Origin: Stutzerimonas stutzeri
GTDB lineage: Bacteria; Pseudomonadota; Gammaproteobacteria; Pseudomonadales; Pseudomonadaceae
DNA: 64,000 nucleotides
NCBI RefSeq assembly: GCF_024448695.1
Contig: NZ_JAMOHY010000002.1
Location: forward strand, 186,001-250,000
Direction: 5' to 3'
The position numbers and the translations under genes were made by a program. The notes beneath the pieces are model-generated. The model saw only the letters and a program-made list of their open reading frames with translations. It ran no database searches and was not told the origin of the DNA. The stretch's first letter is position 1, and every line of letters starts with the position of its first letter. Shown piece after piece: positions 1 to 10,300 of the stretch.

Positions 1-88
1 CGGCCTCCACGCGACGCAACAGTGGGCCAGCAAGGACCGTCGGCAGCGTGTCGGTATTGGATGAGGAAGTAGTCAAAAAACCATTCAC
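1..88 (-). CDS. 5' end of an unidentified gene, cut by the window edge
   Basis: A minus-strand frame opens with GTG at position 88 and stays open to the window edge, giving about 29 residues that include LPTVLAGPLLRRVEA. That stretch has the look of a real protein rather than a shadow frame. It faintly recalls the N-terminus of PhoD-like phosphodiesterase family proteins, but this is a memory-based impression and not a firm assignment. It lies about 80 bases downstream of the CAP-domain gene on the same strand. No good ribosome binding site precedes the GTG, so the start is uncertain. Confidence 0.35.
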   Translation of the reverse strand, partial: MNGFLTTSSSNTDTLPTVLAGPLLRRVEA

Positions 89-170
89 ATTGGGAGGCGG
101 AAGTTCGGGTAGCGGATTTGTCCAACCGGCAGAACGCTGCCGCTATCGGATTTCTGCTCCGGATTGCCGC

Positions 171-1016
171 TCACGACGCACCGAACAGGACAGCCCAGTA
201 GATACCGGCATCACTCTGCGGATCGACTGCATAGGCCGCGCCCAGCTCGCTGAATTGCGGGCTCATCAGGTTTGCACAATGACCTGGGCTGGCCAGCCAG
301 CCGTCAAGCACCTTGCGCGGCGTGTCCAGTGCGGCGGCGATGTTCTCACCCGTGCGCGTGCCGTCATAGCCTGCAAGTTCCGCCCGGTCGCCCGGCGTGC
401 GCCCATCGCTGCCGAGATGGCTGAAGAAGTTGCCGTTGGCCATGGCTCGGCTGTGGGACTCAGCCGCTGTACCGAGGGCGGCGTTCCAGACCAGCGGTGA
501 CGTGCCGCCAAAGGACTGCGCACCGCATTGACGCGGCTGCTTGCGCGCCTCGTTGATCAGGGCGAGCAGTTTCTGCCCTTCCACCTGCCAGTCGCCCAGC
601 TTGCCACTCAGCAGCGGGCGGGCCAGGACGATACGCCAGTCGCGGCCCTGCTGGCTCACGCCGAGGTCGACAAATTGCGGGTCCAGCAGAAGCTGGCAGT
701 AGCTTTCCTGCAGCGCACTCATCGCCGCCTGCGCATCGCGCGGGCCCGACAGGCTGATCGCCTGAGCGCTGGTAAATGGATAGCCCCTGGCGCCTAGCGC
801 CCGGTGCAGATCCGCGCGCCCCTGTACCGCCAACACCAGACGGCTATCGGTTGCCAGCGGCGGCAATGCCTCGAATGATTGCCCTGCACAGCTGCGCACC
901 TCGCCACGATAGAGGTTGATCGACTCCACCAATCGCGCCTCCTCGCCCGCACCGGCAGTACCGACGAGCAGCAATCCCAGCAATGTGAGACCTATGAGCG
1001 ATGACCCGATGCGCAT
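171..1016 (-). CDS. CAP (SCP/PR-1) domain protein, secreted
   Basis: Predicted exported protein of 281 residues. The start at 1016 gives an N-terminal hydrophobic signal segment (SLIGLTLLGLLLVGTAGAG) with an AGA-type cleavage site and is preceded by an AAGGAAA ribosome binding site; the frame stays open further upstream but that part lacks signal-peptide logic. The C-terminal ~130 residues carry the CAP/cysteine-rich secretory fold: LINEAR, AAESHSRAMANGNFFSH, RTGENIAA and GWLASPGHCANLMSP, with the two paired His residues typical of the CAP cavity. The N-terminal half is a separate region I do not recognise. The role of bacterial CAP proteins is poorly known, so only the family and export are supported. 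Confidence 0.85.
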   Translation of the reverse strand: MRIGSSLIGLTLLGLLLVGTAGAGEEARLVESINLYRGEVRSCAGQSFEALPPLATDSRLVLAVQGRADLHRALGARGYPFTSAQAISLSGPRDAQAAMSALQESYCQLLLDPQFVDLGVSQQGRDWRIVLARPLLSGKLGDWQVEGQKLLALINEARKQPRQCGAQSFGGTSPLVWNAALGTAAESHSRAMANGNFFSHLGSDGRTPGDRAELAGYDGTRTGENIAAALDTPRKVLDGWLASPGHCANLMSPQFSELGAAYAVDPQSDAGIYWAVLFGAS

Positions 1017-1324
1017 GGGGATTTTCCTTGAAGTCGTAGTTGCAACGCTGGCGAAAGCCCACTCGCCATAAACAGCAGCGCTTGGCCCGTCCGAAGTGTC
1101 CGAATTGAAGCAGGATCTGGCAGGAGGCTGTCGTACAAAGGCTATTTGAAAAGGGCTTACGCTTTCCAGGCCCGGTTTGACTTTCCAATGCACCCGATAA
1201 GGCACCCGCCCAGATACACAATGCCATTTCGCAGTCACAAGCCGCCTCTTCTTCGACGTGCGGACGCTCTGCACGATACGTCCGCCTGTGCGTATCCGAA
1301 CCGGGGCGGCTATGATCGAGCACC
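1017..1324. other. Intergenic region between divergent genes
   Basis: These 308 bases separate the minus-strand CAP gene from the plus-strand small gene at 1325. They must hold two divergent promoters, but I see no clear -35/-10 pair, operator or repeat. Short frames here are shadows. Confidence 0.5.
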
Positions 1325-1726
1325 ATGAACAGCCCGTCGCCCCTTCGCCCGCCCTGCCCTCCTGGCTCCTGCATCTGCGAGCGCAACGAACTGTTGGCAA
1401 CGCCTGATGCAGACCTGCGCATCCTGCGCCTGACCCGGCATGAAGAACGGCGCCTGCTTGAGCGCCTGGAAAACATGCAAAGCCTGGACGACCTCAAGCA
1501 ATTACAGCAAAAGATGCTCGACCAACTGGGCCTGCGCATGACCGTTGCCCCCAGTCACAACGAAGTGCGCAGCATGCGCGGCATCGCCATCGACTTCGCG
1601 GAGCAACGAGGCCTGTGCCGCAAGATCCGCCAGTCGATTCCCGCAGCGATTCGCCGCGGCCTGGAGAAACAGCCCGAGATCGCCTTCCGCCTGCTTGATG
1701 CCCACGACCTGCTGCGCGATGCCTGA
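1325..1726 (+). CDS. Conserved hypothetical protein
   Basis: Encodes 133 residues that I do not recognise. The N-terminus is Pro/Cys rich (PPCPPGSCICERNELL), the centre is a charged amphipathic helical region (LTRHEERRLLERLENMQSLDDLKQLQQKMLDQLG), and the C-terminus has GLCRKIRQSIPAAIRRGLEK. There is no signal peptide or membrane segment. Three cysteines close to the N-terminus could bind metal, but this is speculation. It is divergent from the CAP gene and convergent with the SotB-like transporter, with only 26 bases between the two stop codons. Its codon usage and third-position GC bias support it being real. The ribosome binding site is weak. Confidence 0.7.
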   Translation: MNSPSPLRPPCPPGSCICERNELLATPDADLRILRLTRHEERRLLERLENMQSLDDLKQLQQKMLDQLGLRMTVAPSHNEVRSMRGIAIDFAEQRGLCRKIRQSIPAAIRRGLEKQPEIAFRLLDAHDLLRDA

Positions 1727-1752
1727 ATCGCATTGAGCATGTCGCGGCGAGG

Positions 1753-2949
1753 TTAGTTCGCAGATGGAATCGTGGCGGCAGCCGGAAAACGCTTCATCAT
1801 TACGCCACACAGCAGCAATCCCGCCAGCCCCAGCGCCCCGCCAACGTAGCCGATGCTTTGCAGCCCTATCTGCTGGCTGACCACGCTGCCGAGCAAGGCG
1901 CCAGCGCCGATACCGACGTTGAATATTCCCGAGAACAGCGACATGGCCACGTCGGTGGCGTCCGAGGCGAAATGCAGCACTCTGGACTGCAACGCCAGTA
2001 CAAAACACAGCACGACCACGCCCCAGATCACGCTCAGCACCAGGAAAACTGCTGTGTATCCCGACAAGGGCCGCAGCAGTAGCAGGCACAGCGCCAGGAT
2101 CAGAATGGTGCAGAACAGAAACGGGCGCGAATAGCGCGGGCTGTAGCGGCTGAACAGCACCGAGCCCAGAATGCCCGCCCCACCGAACAGCAGCAGGACC
2201 AGGGTCGTCATGTTGCCGCTCATCTGCGCGACTTCGCGGGTAAACGGCTCGATGTAGCTATAGGCCGTGAACTGGGCGGTGACCACCAGCACCGTCAGCG
2301 CATAAACCGTGACCAACAGAGGCCGTTTAAACAGCACCGGCAGGCTGCGCAAGGAACCCGAATTCTGGCTGGGCAGCAGCGGCAAGGTCCGCGCCAGACA
2401 CAGCAGCGCCAGCCCAGCCAGCACCGCAATGATCAGAAAGGTCGTGCGCCAGCCCAGCATTCCGCCAATCACTCGGCCAAGAGGAACGCCCAGCACCATC
2501 GCCATGGTGGTGCCGGTAGCTAGCAAGCCCAGCGCCTGCGCGGCCTTGCCCGGCGGTGCCACGCGCACCGCCAGCGAAGCCGTGATCGACCAGAACACGG
2601 CATGGGAAAAAGCGATGCCGGTACGACTGATCAACAGCACCTCGAAACTCCAGGCGATACCCGAAAGCAGATGACTGACGATGAACAGTAGGAACAGGCC
2701 GATCAGCAACTTGCGCCGCTCGATATTGCGCGTCAGCAGCATCAGCGGCAGCGACGCCAGCGCGACGATCCAGGCGTAAACCGTGAGCATCAACCCCACG
2801 TGCGCGGTGGGCATGTCGAAACTGCGACCAATGTCGCTGAGCAGCCCCACCGGCACGAATTCGGTAGTGTTGAAAATGAACGCAGCCAGCGCCAGTGCCA
2901 CGACACTGAGCCAGCGCCCGCTGGGTGCGGTAGATTCCAGATGGGTCAT
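1753..2949 (-). CDS. sotB: MFS sugar efflux transporter, SotB-like
   Basis: Inner-membrane major facilitator of 398 residues with about 12 hydrophobic segments. The N-terminal [16 protein letters not shown] and the loop after TM2-TM3 ([13 protein letters not shown]) are typical of the SotB/YdeA branch of drug:H+ antiporters, which export arabinose, IPTG and other small molecules. ATG at 2949 is chosen because it places a short polar N-terminus before TM1; the frame extends far upstream without transporter-like sequence. The length matches the family (about 396). It stands alone, convergent with the gene at 1325 and divergent from the glucan synthase. The actual substrate cannot be read from sequence. 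Confidence 0.85.
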   Translation of the reverse strand: MTHLESTAPSGRWLSVVALALAAFIFNTTEFVPVGLLSDIGRSFDMPTAHVGLMLTVYAWIVALASLPLMLLTRNIERRKLLIGLFLLFIVSHLLSGIAWSFEVLLISRTGIAFSHAVFWSITASLAVRVAPPGKAAQALGLLATGTTMAMVLGVPLGRVIGGMLGWRTTFLIIAVLAGLALLCLARTLPLLPSQNSGSLRSLPVLFKRPLLVTVYALTVLVVTAQFTAYSYIEPFTREVAQMSGNMTTLVLLLFGGAGILGSVLFSRYSPRYSRPFLFCTILILALCLLLLRPLSGYTAVFLVLSVIWGVVVLCFVLALQSRVLHFASDATDVAMSLFSGIFNVGIGAGALLGSVVSQQIGLQSIGYVGGALGLAGLLLCGVMMKRFPAAATIPSAN

Positions 2950-3511
2950 GAAGATGATCGAGCTCGAAGCGCAAGGAGGCGAACCAGACCCTAGATGCCA
3001 ATGGAGGCAGCCGCAAACGCATACTCGCGCTTGCAGGCTGTGCAAGGCGGGCCTGGAAAGGCGCGATTCTATGCCTCGCATGACGCTGCGACAACGAAAG
3101 GCCGATGCGTGACAACCCCGAAACGGATGGCCGCACGCCCATGCCGTGAGCTGCCCATGGGCGCAACCGTGCCAGTACCGGCGCAGCCCTGGCTGGGCAT
3201 CGCCGGGCCGTCCCGCCCAGGCCGAAACCGACAATAAGCCCGCCATTGCTGTATCGTGGGGCAATTGCTGCGACAGCATCCTTCCTGAAAGCGAACCGGC
3301 CCCAGGGCCCAGCGCTTTCATGGCTCGCCGATTCTGACGCCTCTGCCGGACCGCACTGCGCGCCGGTACACGAACGAGGCCGTACGGCGATTTGGCAGAA
3401 ACCGGCAATCGGTTTCCCGTTGTTCCGAAAGCTTACCGCCGTGGCTCCTCCCGACAGGAGCCGGCGCACTAACGCCTGTTCCCCCGACATCCGCTGGCCG
3501 GACAGGCGCAC
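2950..3511. other. 562-bp intergenic region between divergent genes
   Basis: Separates sotB and the glucan synthase and should contain both promoters; no convincing sigma-70 hexamers stand out. One nested inverted repeat is visible: TGAAAGCG at 3286-3293 pairs with CGCTTTCA at 3313-3320, and inside it GGCCC at 3298-3302 pairs with GGGCC at 3305-3309. This may be a hairpin in the leader of the glucan synthase. The open frames here lack coding character. Confidence 0.5.
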
Positions 3512-4093
3512 ATGACTACGAATTTTCGTCACCTCTTCAAGCGCCCGCAGCCGTCGCCGGTGTGGAGCGATCTGGCTCCCGTTCGCGATGAGCTGTTCGG
3601 CACCGAGCGACTCGAACATCACGCCCGCAGCCTGGCCGCCGCCCAGCCGGTCACGCCTTGCCCGCCCGTCGTGCTGTCGCTGCAAGCGCGCCTGAACGAC
3701 AACGCAGCGGTACTGCTGGCAGCCTATCGCGCCAGTGCCGAAAAGCTGGAAAGTGGCGGTACCGTGGTGCCGGCTGCCGAGTGGTTGCTGGACAATTACC
3801 ACCTGGTCGAAGCGCAGATTCGCGAAATTCGTGACGACCTGCCGCCAGGCTTCTATCGCCAGCTGCCCAAGCTCGCCGAGGGGCCTTTCGTCGGCTACCC
3901 GCGCGTCTTCGGCCTGGCCTGGGCCTTCGTTGCCCATACCGACAGCCATTTAGATCCCGAGACGCTGCGACGATTCATCAGCGCCTACCAACAGATTCAG
4001 CCACTGACCATCGGCGAACTCTGGGCCGTGGCCATCACACTGCGCATCGTGCTGATCGAAAATCTGCGCCGCCTGACCGATCAGATCACCTAA
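3512..4093 (+). pseudogene. ndvB: N-terminal fragment of cyclic beta-1,2-glucan synthase (broken gene)
   Basis: These 193 residues match the amino-terminal domain of NdvB/ChvB-type cyclic glucan synthases: VRDELFGTERLEHHA, LLDNYHLVEAQIREIRDDLP, QLPKLAEGPFVGYPRVFGLAWAF and PLTIGELWAVAITLRIVLIENLRRL are all in family style. The frame ends at a TAA at 4091-4093. The same frame then continues with family-like sequence (RATRAAADALADRLLQ) to about 4144. From about 4150 the homology continues in the frame of the next open reading frame (KQALDDEIAARGTAELSDVFAAE). So two lesions separate it from the main body: a nonsense codon, and a one-base deficit probably in the C-run at 4146-4149. The fragment alone cannot be an active synthase. 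Confidence 0.85.
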
Positions 4094-4320
4094 GGCCGTG
4101 CAACCCGAGCCGCCGCCGACGCACTGGCCGACCGACTGCTGCAGGCCCCTCCGCGAAGCAGGCGCTGGACGATGAAATCGCCGCGCGTGGCACGGCCGAG
4201 CTGTCGGACGTCTTCGCCGCCGAACTGGCCAAGCGCCTGCGCGACCAAGACCCCCGCACCACGCCCGCACTGGGCTGGCTGGAAGAGCAACTCGCCCGGC
4301 AGGACACCACCATCGATCAG

Positions 4321-7300
4321 ATGGTGCAGCTCGCCCAGCAGCGCCAGGGAGCCTCGAACCTCAGCGTGCGCAACGTCATCACCAGCATGCGGCTGATTTC
4401 CGATATCGACTGGACCGAGCTGTTCGAAAGCGTCAGCCTGGTGGATGAGCGGCTGCGCGGTGGCAGCGCCTTCGCGACCATGGATTTTCCGACGCGCAAC
4501 CTCTATCGCAGCGCCATCGAGCAACTGGCCCGTGGCTCAGCCGCCACCGAGCTGGAGATAGCCGGTGCCGCGCTGGATGCCGCAAACGCCGCGCCTACCT
4601 CGGATCTCGCGCAAGACGCACGCCTGGGTGATCCGGGCTATCACCTGATCGGCGAGGGCCGCCTCGCACTGGAACGCCGCATCGATTTCCGTCCACCGCT
4701 GGGGTTGCGCCTGAGCCGCTTCCACGTGCAGCTGGGCATCGTCGGCTATGTCGGCGCCATTCTCCTGGTGACCACCCTGCTGCTGATCCTCGGCCTGCAG
4801 GCATTGGGCGGCGCCGGCGTGGGTGCCGGCTGGCTGGCGCTACTGGCGCTTGTCGCCTTCCTGCCGATCACGGATCTGGCCACGACGCTGATCAACCGCC
4901 TGGTGACCTGGCGTTTCGGCGCCATGGCACTGCCAGGCCTGGACCTCACCGCCGGGGTGCCGCAGTCGATGCGCACGCTGGTCGCGGTACCGACGCTGCT
5001 GACCAATGAAGCCGACTTGCTGGAGCAGATCGAGCGAATCGAGGTGCACCATCTGGCTGGCGCCGGTGGCGATCTGACCTTTGCCTTGCTCACTGACGGG
5101 CTGGACGCCGACCAGGAAGTGCTGGACGGCGACGCTCGCCTGCTCGACGTCGCGGTCAACGCCATCGCCCAACTGAACCAACGCTATGGCCCGGCACCCG
5201 GCGGCAGTCGATTCCTCCTCCTGCACCGTCGGCGGCAGTTCAACCCCAGCGAAGGCCGCTGGATGGGCTGGGAGCGCAAGCGCGGCAAGCTGCATGAGCT
5301 GAATCGATTGCTGCGTGGCGCCACGGACACCAGCTACATGCCGCTGGCCGGCTGCACACAGCGGCTCCCGGAGAATGTGCGATACGTGATCACGCTGGAC
5401 GCGGACACCCGTTTGCCGCGCGATGCCGCCATGCGCCTGATCGGCAAGATGGCGCACCCCCTGAACCGGCCGAGGTTCAGCGTGCCCGAGCAACGTGTGG
5501 TCAACGGCTACGCGATTCTCCAGCCTCGGGTCACGCCGTCGCTGCCGGTGGGCCGCGAGGGCTCCTTCTATCAGCGGGTATTCTCCAGCCCGGGCGGCAT
5601 GGATCCCTACGCTGCTGCCGTTTCCGACGTTTATCAGGATCTGTTCGGCGAAGGCTCCTACACCGGCAAGGGCATCTACGACATCGACGCCTTCGAGGCG
5701 GCGCTGGCCGGGCGGGTGCCGGAAAACACCATGCTCAGCCATGACCTGTTCGAGGGCGTGTTCGCCCGTGCCGGCCTGGCGACCGATGTCGAGGTCGTGG
5801 AGGAGTTTCCGTCACGCTACGACGTATCGGGCAAACGCCAGCACCGCTGGACCCGAGGCGACTGGCAGCTGCTGCCGTGGATATTCGGCACACGCCGCGA
5901 TGCCCAGGCGCTGCCCATCATCGGGCGCTTCAAGATGCTCGACAACCTGCGCCGTTCGCTGCTCGCGCCGCTGAGCCTGCTGGCCCTGCTGTTGTGCTGG
6001 ATGCTGCCCCTGCCGGCTGCCCTGATCGGCACCCTGCTGGTGCTCGGCGCGCTGGCGATTCCCGGCTTCCTGCCCCTGTGCTTCACGCTGCTGCCGTCTC
6101 GCAGTGGCGTCAGTGCGCAAAGCCATCTGCACCGTCTGGCGGGCGATCTGCGCACAGCGGCCTCGCAAACCCTGCTGAACCTGGCCTTTCTGCCGGACCA
6201 GGCCTGGCGCATGATCGACGCCATCCTGCGCACGCTGTCGCGGCTCTATGTGACCCGCCGCAACCTCCTGGAATGGACCACCGCCGCCCAAGCAGCCATA
6301 AGCCCACGGCTGAAACTGAGTGGTTTCTACCGTGGCATGGCCGGCGGCACCGCGCTCGGTCTCGGCGTATCGCTGTGGGCACTGCTCGTAGCTCCGGCGT
6401 CCTGGCCACTGGTGTTGCCTTTCGTCCTGCTCTGGCTGGGCGCACCGGCTCTGGCGCTATGGGTCAGCCGCTCCCCACGGGTGGCGCCCACTCAGAGGCT
6501 GGCCGACGCGGATGCGCAGGAGCTGCGCCTGATTGCACGGCGCACCTGGCGCTTCTTCGAAACCTTCGTCACGCCCGCTGACAACATGCTGCCGCCGGAC
6601 AACTTCCAGGAAGATCCCAAGCCGGTCGTCGCCCGCCGAACCTCGCCCACCAACATGGGCCTGTATCTGCTGTCGGCCGTCGCTGCCCGTGATTTCGGCT
6701 GGGCCGGTACGCTCCAGACCCTCGAGCGGCTGGAGGAGACGCTGGACAGCATGAGCCGACTGTCGCGTCACCGCGGTCACTTCTTCAACTGGTACGCCAC
6801 CGAGGACATGCGCGCCCTTGAACCGGCTTATGTCTCGGCCGTGGACAGCGGCAATCTTGCCGGCCATCTGATTGCCATCGCCAACGCCTGCGAAGAGTGG
6901 CTTGACCAGCCACTGCCGCCGCATGCCCGGCAGGGCCTGCATGACAGCCTGCAACTGACGCGCCAGGCCATCGCCGCGCTGCCGGCCGCCAATGGCGAAC
7001 GTGGCCGGCCGCTGCTGGACGTGCTCGATGAAATCGCCACGCAAATGGACAATGCGCAGGCGCTGGACACCCGTTCAGCCACACTCAGGCAATTGACGGA
7101 CAAGGCCCTTCGCATCGCCCAGGAAATCTGCCCATCAGGCGCAGATACAGATGCCGACTCGCAGGAGTTGCACTTCTGGCTCAGCTCCCTGAGCCAGACG
7201 CTGGCCGAGCACGTCCGCGACCGTCAGCAGTCGGATGAGTCGTTGCTCCAACTGCAGGCGCGCCTGCGCAGCCTCGCCGGGGCCGCACGGCAGATGGCAC

Positions 7301-10300
7301 TGGAGATGGACTTCGGCTTTCTGCTCGACCCCGAGCGCAAACTGCTGTCGATCGGTTACGGACTGGCCGACAACAGCCTGGACCCCAGCTGCTACGACCT
7401 GCTGGCCTCCGAAGCACGCCTGGCCAGCCTGTTCGCCATTGCCAAGGGCGACGTGACCACCCGCCACTGGTTCCGCCTGGGCCGCACCGCGACGCCACTG
7501 GGCAATGCCTCGGCGCTGATCTCATGGTCGGGCTCGATGTTCGAATACCTGATGCCTTCGCTGATCATGCGCGCACCGGCCGGCAGCCTGCTGGAGCAGA
7601 CCAATCGCCTGGTGGTGCAGCGTCAGCAGGAATATGGTGATGAGCGCAACGCGCCCTGGGGCGTGTCGGAGTCGGCCTACAACGCCCGAGACATGGAATT
7701 CACCTATCAGTATTCCAACTTCGGCGTGCCCGGCCTCGGCCTCAAGCGAGGCCTGGCGGAAAACCTGGTCATCGCCCCCTACGCCACCGGCTTGGCGACC
7801 ATGGTCGACGCAGCCGGCGCACAAGCAAACTTCCGGCGTATGGCAGAGATGGGCGCACTCGGGCGCTACGGCTTCTATGAGGCGCTGGACTTTACCCCTG
7901 CACGCCTGCCGGACGGCAAGTCATTCGCCGTCGTGCGCAACTACATGGCGCACCATCAGGGCATGACCATCGTCGCCATTGCCAATACGCTCCTGGGCGG
8001 CCAGATGCGCGCACGCTTCCATCGCGAACCGATGATCCAGGCCTGCGAACTGTTGCTGCAGGAACGCATGCCACGTGATGTCGCCATCGCCCATCCGCGT
8101 GCCGAAGAAGTGAAGATCCGCGCAGCCGAGGGCGGCGGTGATCCGCAGGCGCTGCGCCGCATCCAGGGCTCGGTGGCGGTGGCCGCGCCGAACACGCACC
8201 TGCTCAGCAATGGGCGCTATGCCGTGATGCTCACCGCCTCCGGCGCGGGATACAGTCGCTGGCGCGACCTCGCGGTCACCCGCTGGCGCGAAGACGTCAG
8301 CCGTGACGACTACGGCTCTTTCGTCTTCGTGCGCGATACCGCGGACGGCAGGGTCTGGCCCGCCGGTGGACAGCCGTTCGATAGCGATGCGGTCAGCCAC
8401 GAGGTGATATTCGGTGAGGATCATGCCGAGTTCATCCGCCACGACCTGGACCTGACCACCACGATGGACGTGCTGGTTTCCGGCGAGGACGACAGCGAAG
8501 TGCGCCGCGTATCGCTCGCCAACTGCGGACGCGAGTCACGGGAAATCGAACTGACCTCCTACAGTGAGGTGGTGCTGACCACGCCCTCCACCGATAACGC
8601 GCATCCGGCCTTCGCCAAGCTGTTCGTGGTCACCGAATACCTGCCCGAGTTCGGCGCGTTGACCGCCACCCGACGCCTGCGCAGCCAGGGGGAAAAACCG
8701 ATCTGGGCCGCGCATTTCGCCGTAGTGGAAGGCGAAGTGGTCGCCGATCCGCAATATGAGACCGATCGCGCACGCTTCATCGGCCAGCGACCAAGCGTAG
8801 CGGCTGCCGCCGTAGTCGCCGAAGGCCAGCCGCTGTCGAACAGCGTCGGCACGGTGCTCGATCCGATCTTCTCGCTCAAGTACCGGATCCGGGTGGCACC
8901 GGGCAAGGTCGGTCGCGTGGCGTTCTGGACCCTGGTCGCCGGCTCGCGGGACGAGCTGCTGAACCTGATCGAGAAGCACCATGACCGCAGCGCCTACGAC
9001 CGCGCCAAAACGCTGGCCTGGACGCAAGCCCAGGTTCAGCTGCGCCATCTCGATATCAAACCGGCCGAAGCCGCCGACTTCCAGCGCCTGGCCGCGCCCA
9101 TCCTCTATGCCAACCCGAAATTCCGCGCCCCTTCGGCCGCGATTATCCAGGGTGCCGGTGCCCAGTCCGGTCTGTGGCCCCACGCGATTTCCGGCGATCT
9201 GCCGATCGTGCTGTTGCGCATCGACGACATTCAGGACATTGCCCAGGTCCGCCAGTTGCTCCGTGCGCATGAATACTGGCGGATGAAGCGCCTGGCAGTG
9301 GACCTGGTGATCCTCAACGAGCACGCCAGTTCCTACCTGCAGGACCTGCAGATCGCCATCGAAACCGCCGTGCGCAGCAGTCAGTCGCGCCCGCGCTTCG
9401 GCGCCGAGTTTGCGCAGGGCTCGGTGTACATGCTGCGCGCCGACCTGTTGAGCACCGAGGCACGGGCCCTGCTGCGCAGTGTCGCGCGCGTGTCACTGAT
9501 CGCCCGCCGAGGATCGATCGCCAATCAGCTGGCCAACCATCTGCAACCGGCCGATAACGGGGCTGAGCCTGTGCATACCCCGATACAGCGTGCGCTTGTC
9601 CAGGCATCGCCCGCCTCCGGTAGCGAGCTGGCGCAAGGCCTGGAATTCTTCAACGGCCTGGGCGGTTTCGACAAGGATGGTCGCGAGTATGTGACGCTGC
9701 TGGAGGCGGGCCGCAACACGCCGGCGCCCTGGATCAACGTCATCGCCAACCCGCGCTTTGGCTTCCAGGTTTCAGCGCAGGGCAGCGGCTATACCTGGGC
9801 GGAGAACAGTCGGGAGAACCAGATTACCCCCTGGTCCAACGACCCGGTCACCGATCCCTGCGGCGAAGCCTTCTACATACGTGACGAGGAAAGCGGCGCG
9901 CTGTTCAGCCCTACCGCCCAGCCGATCCGCGATAACGGCCCTTATGTGGCGCGTCATGGCCATGGTTACAGCCGCTTCGAACACCAGGCCGAAGGCATCG
10001 CCCTGGATCTGCTGCAATACGTCGCCCTCGCCGACCCGATCAAGATTTCCCGCCTGACGCTGCGCAACCTGTCCGCCGAGCCACGCCGGCTGTCGGTCAC
10101 CAGCTACAACGAATGGGTGCTCGGCACCGCCCGTGGCGCCTCTGCGCCCTTCATCATCACCCAGCGCGACGCCAGCAGCGGCCTGCTGCTGGCACGCAAT
10201 CCCTGGAGCAGCGCCTTTCCCGGGCGGGTGTCCTTCGCCGACCTCGGCGGCCGGCAAACGACCTGGACGGCCGATCGCTGTGAGTTCCTTGGCCGCAACA

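Noticed and set aside
48-500. 150-codon open frame on the plus strand
   Set aside because: Antisense to the CAP-domain gene; no recognisable features and no ribosome binding site.
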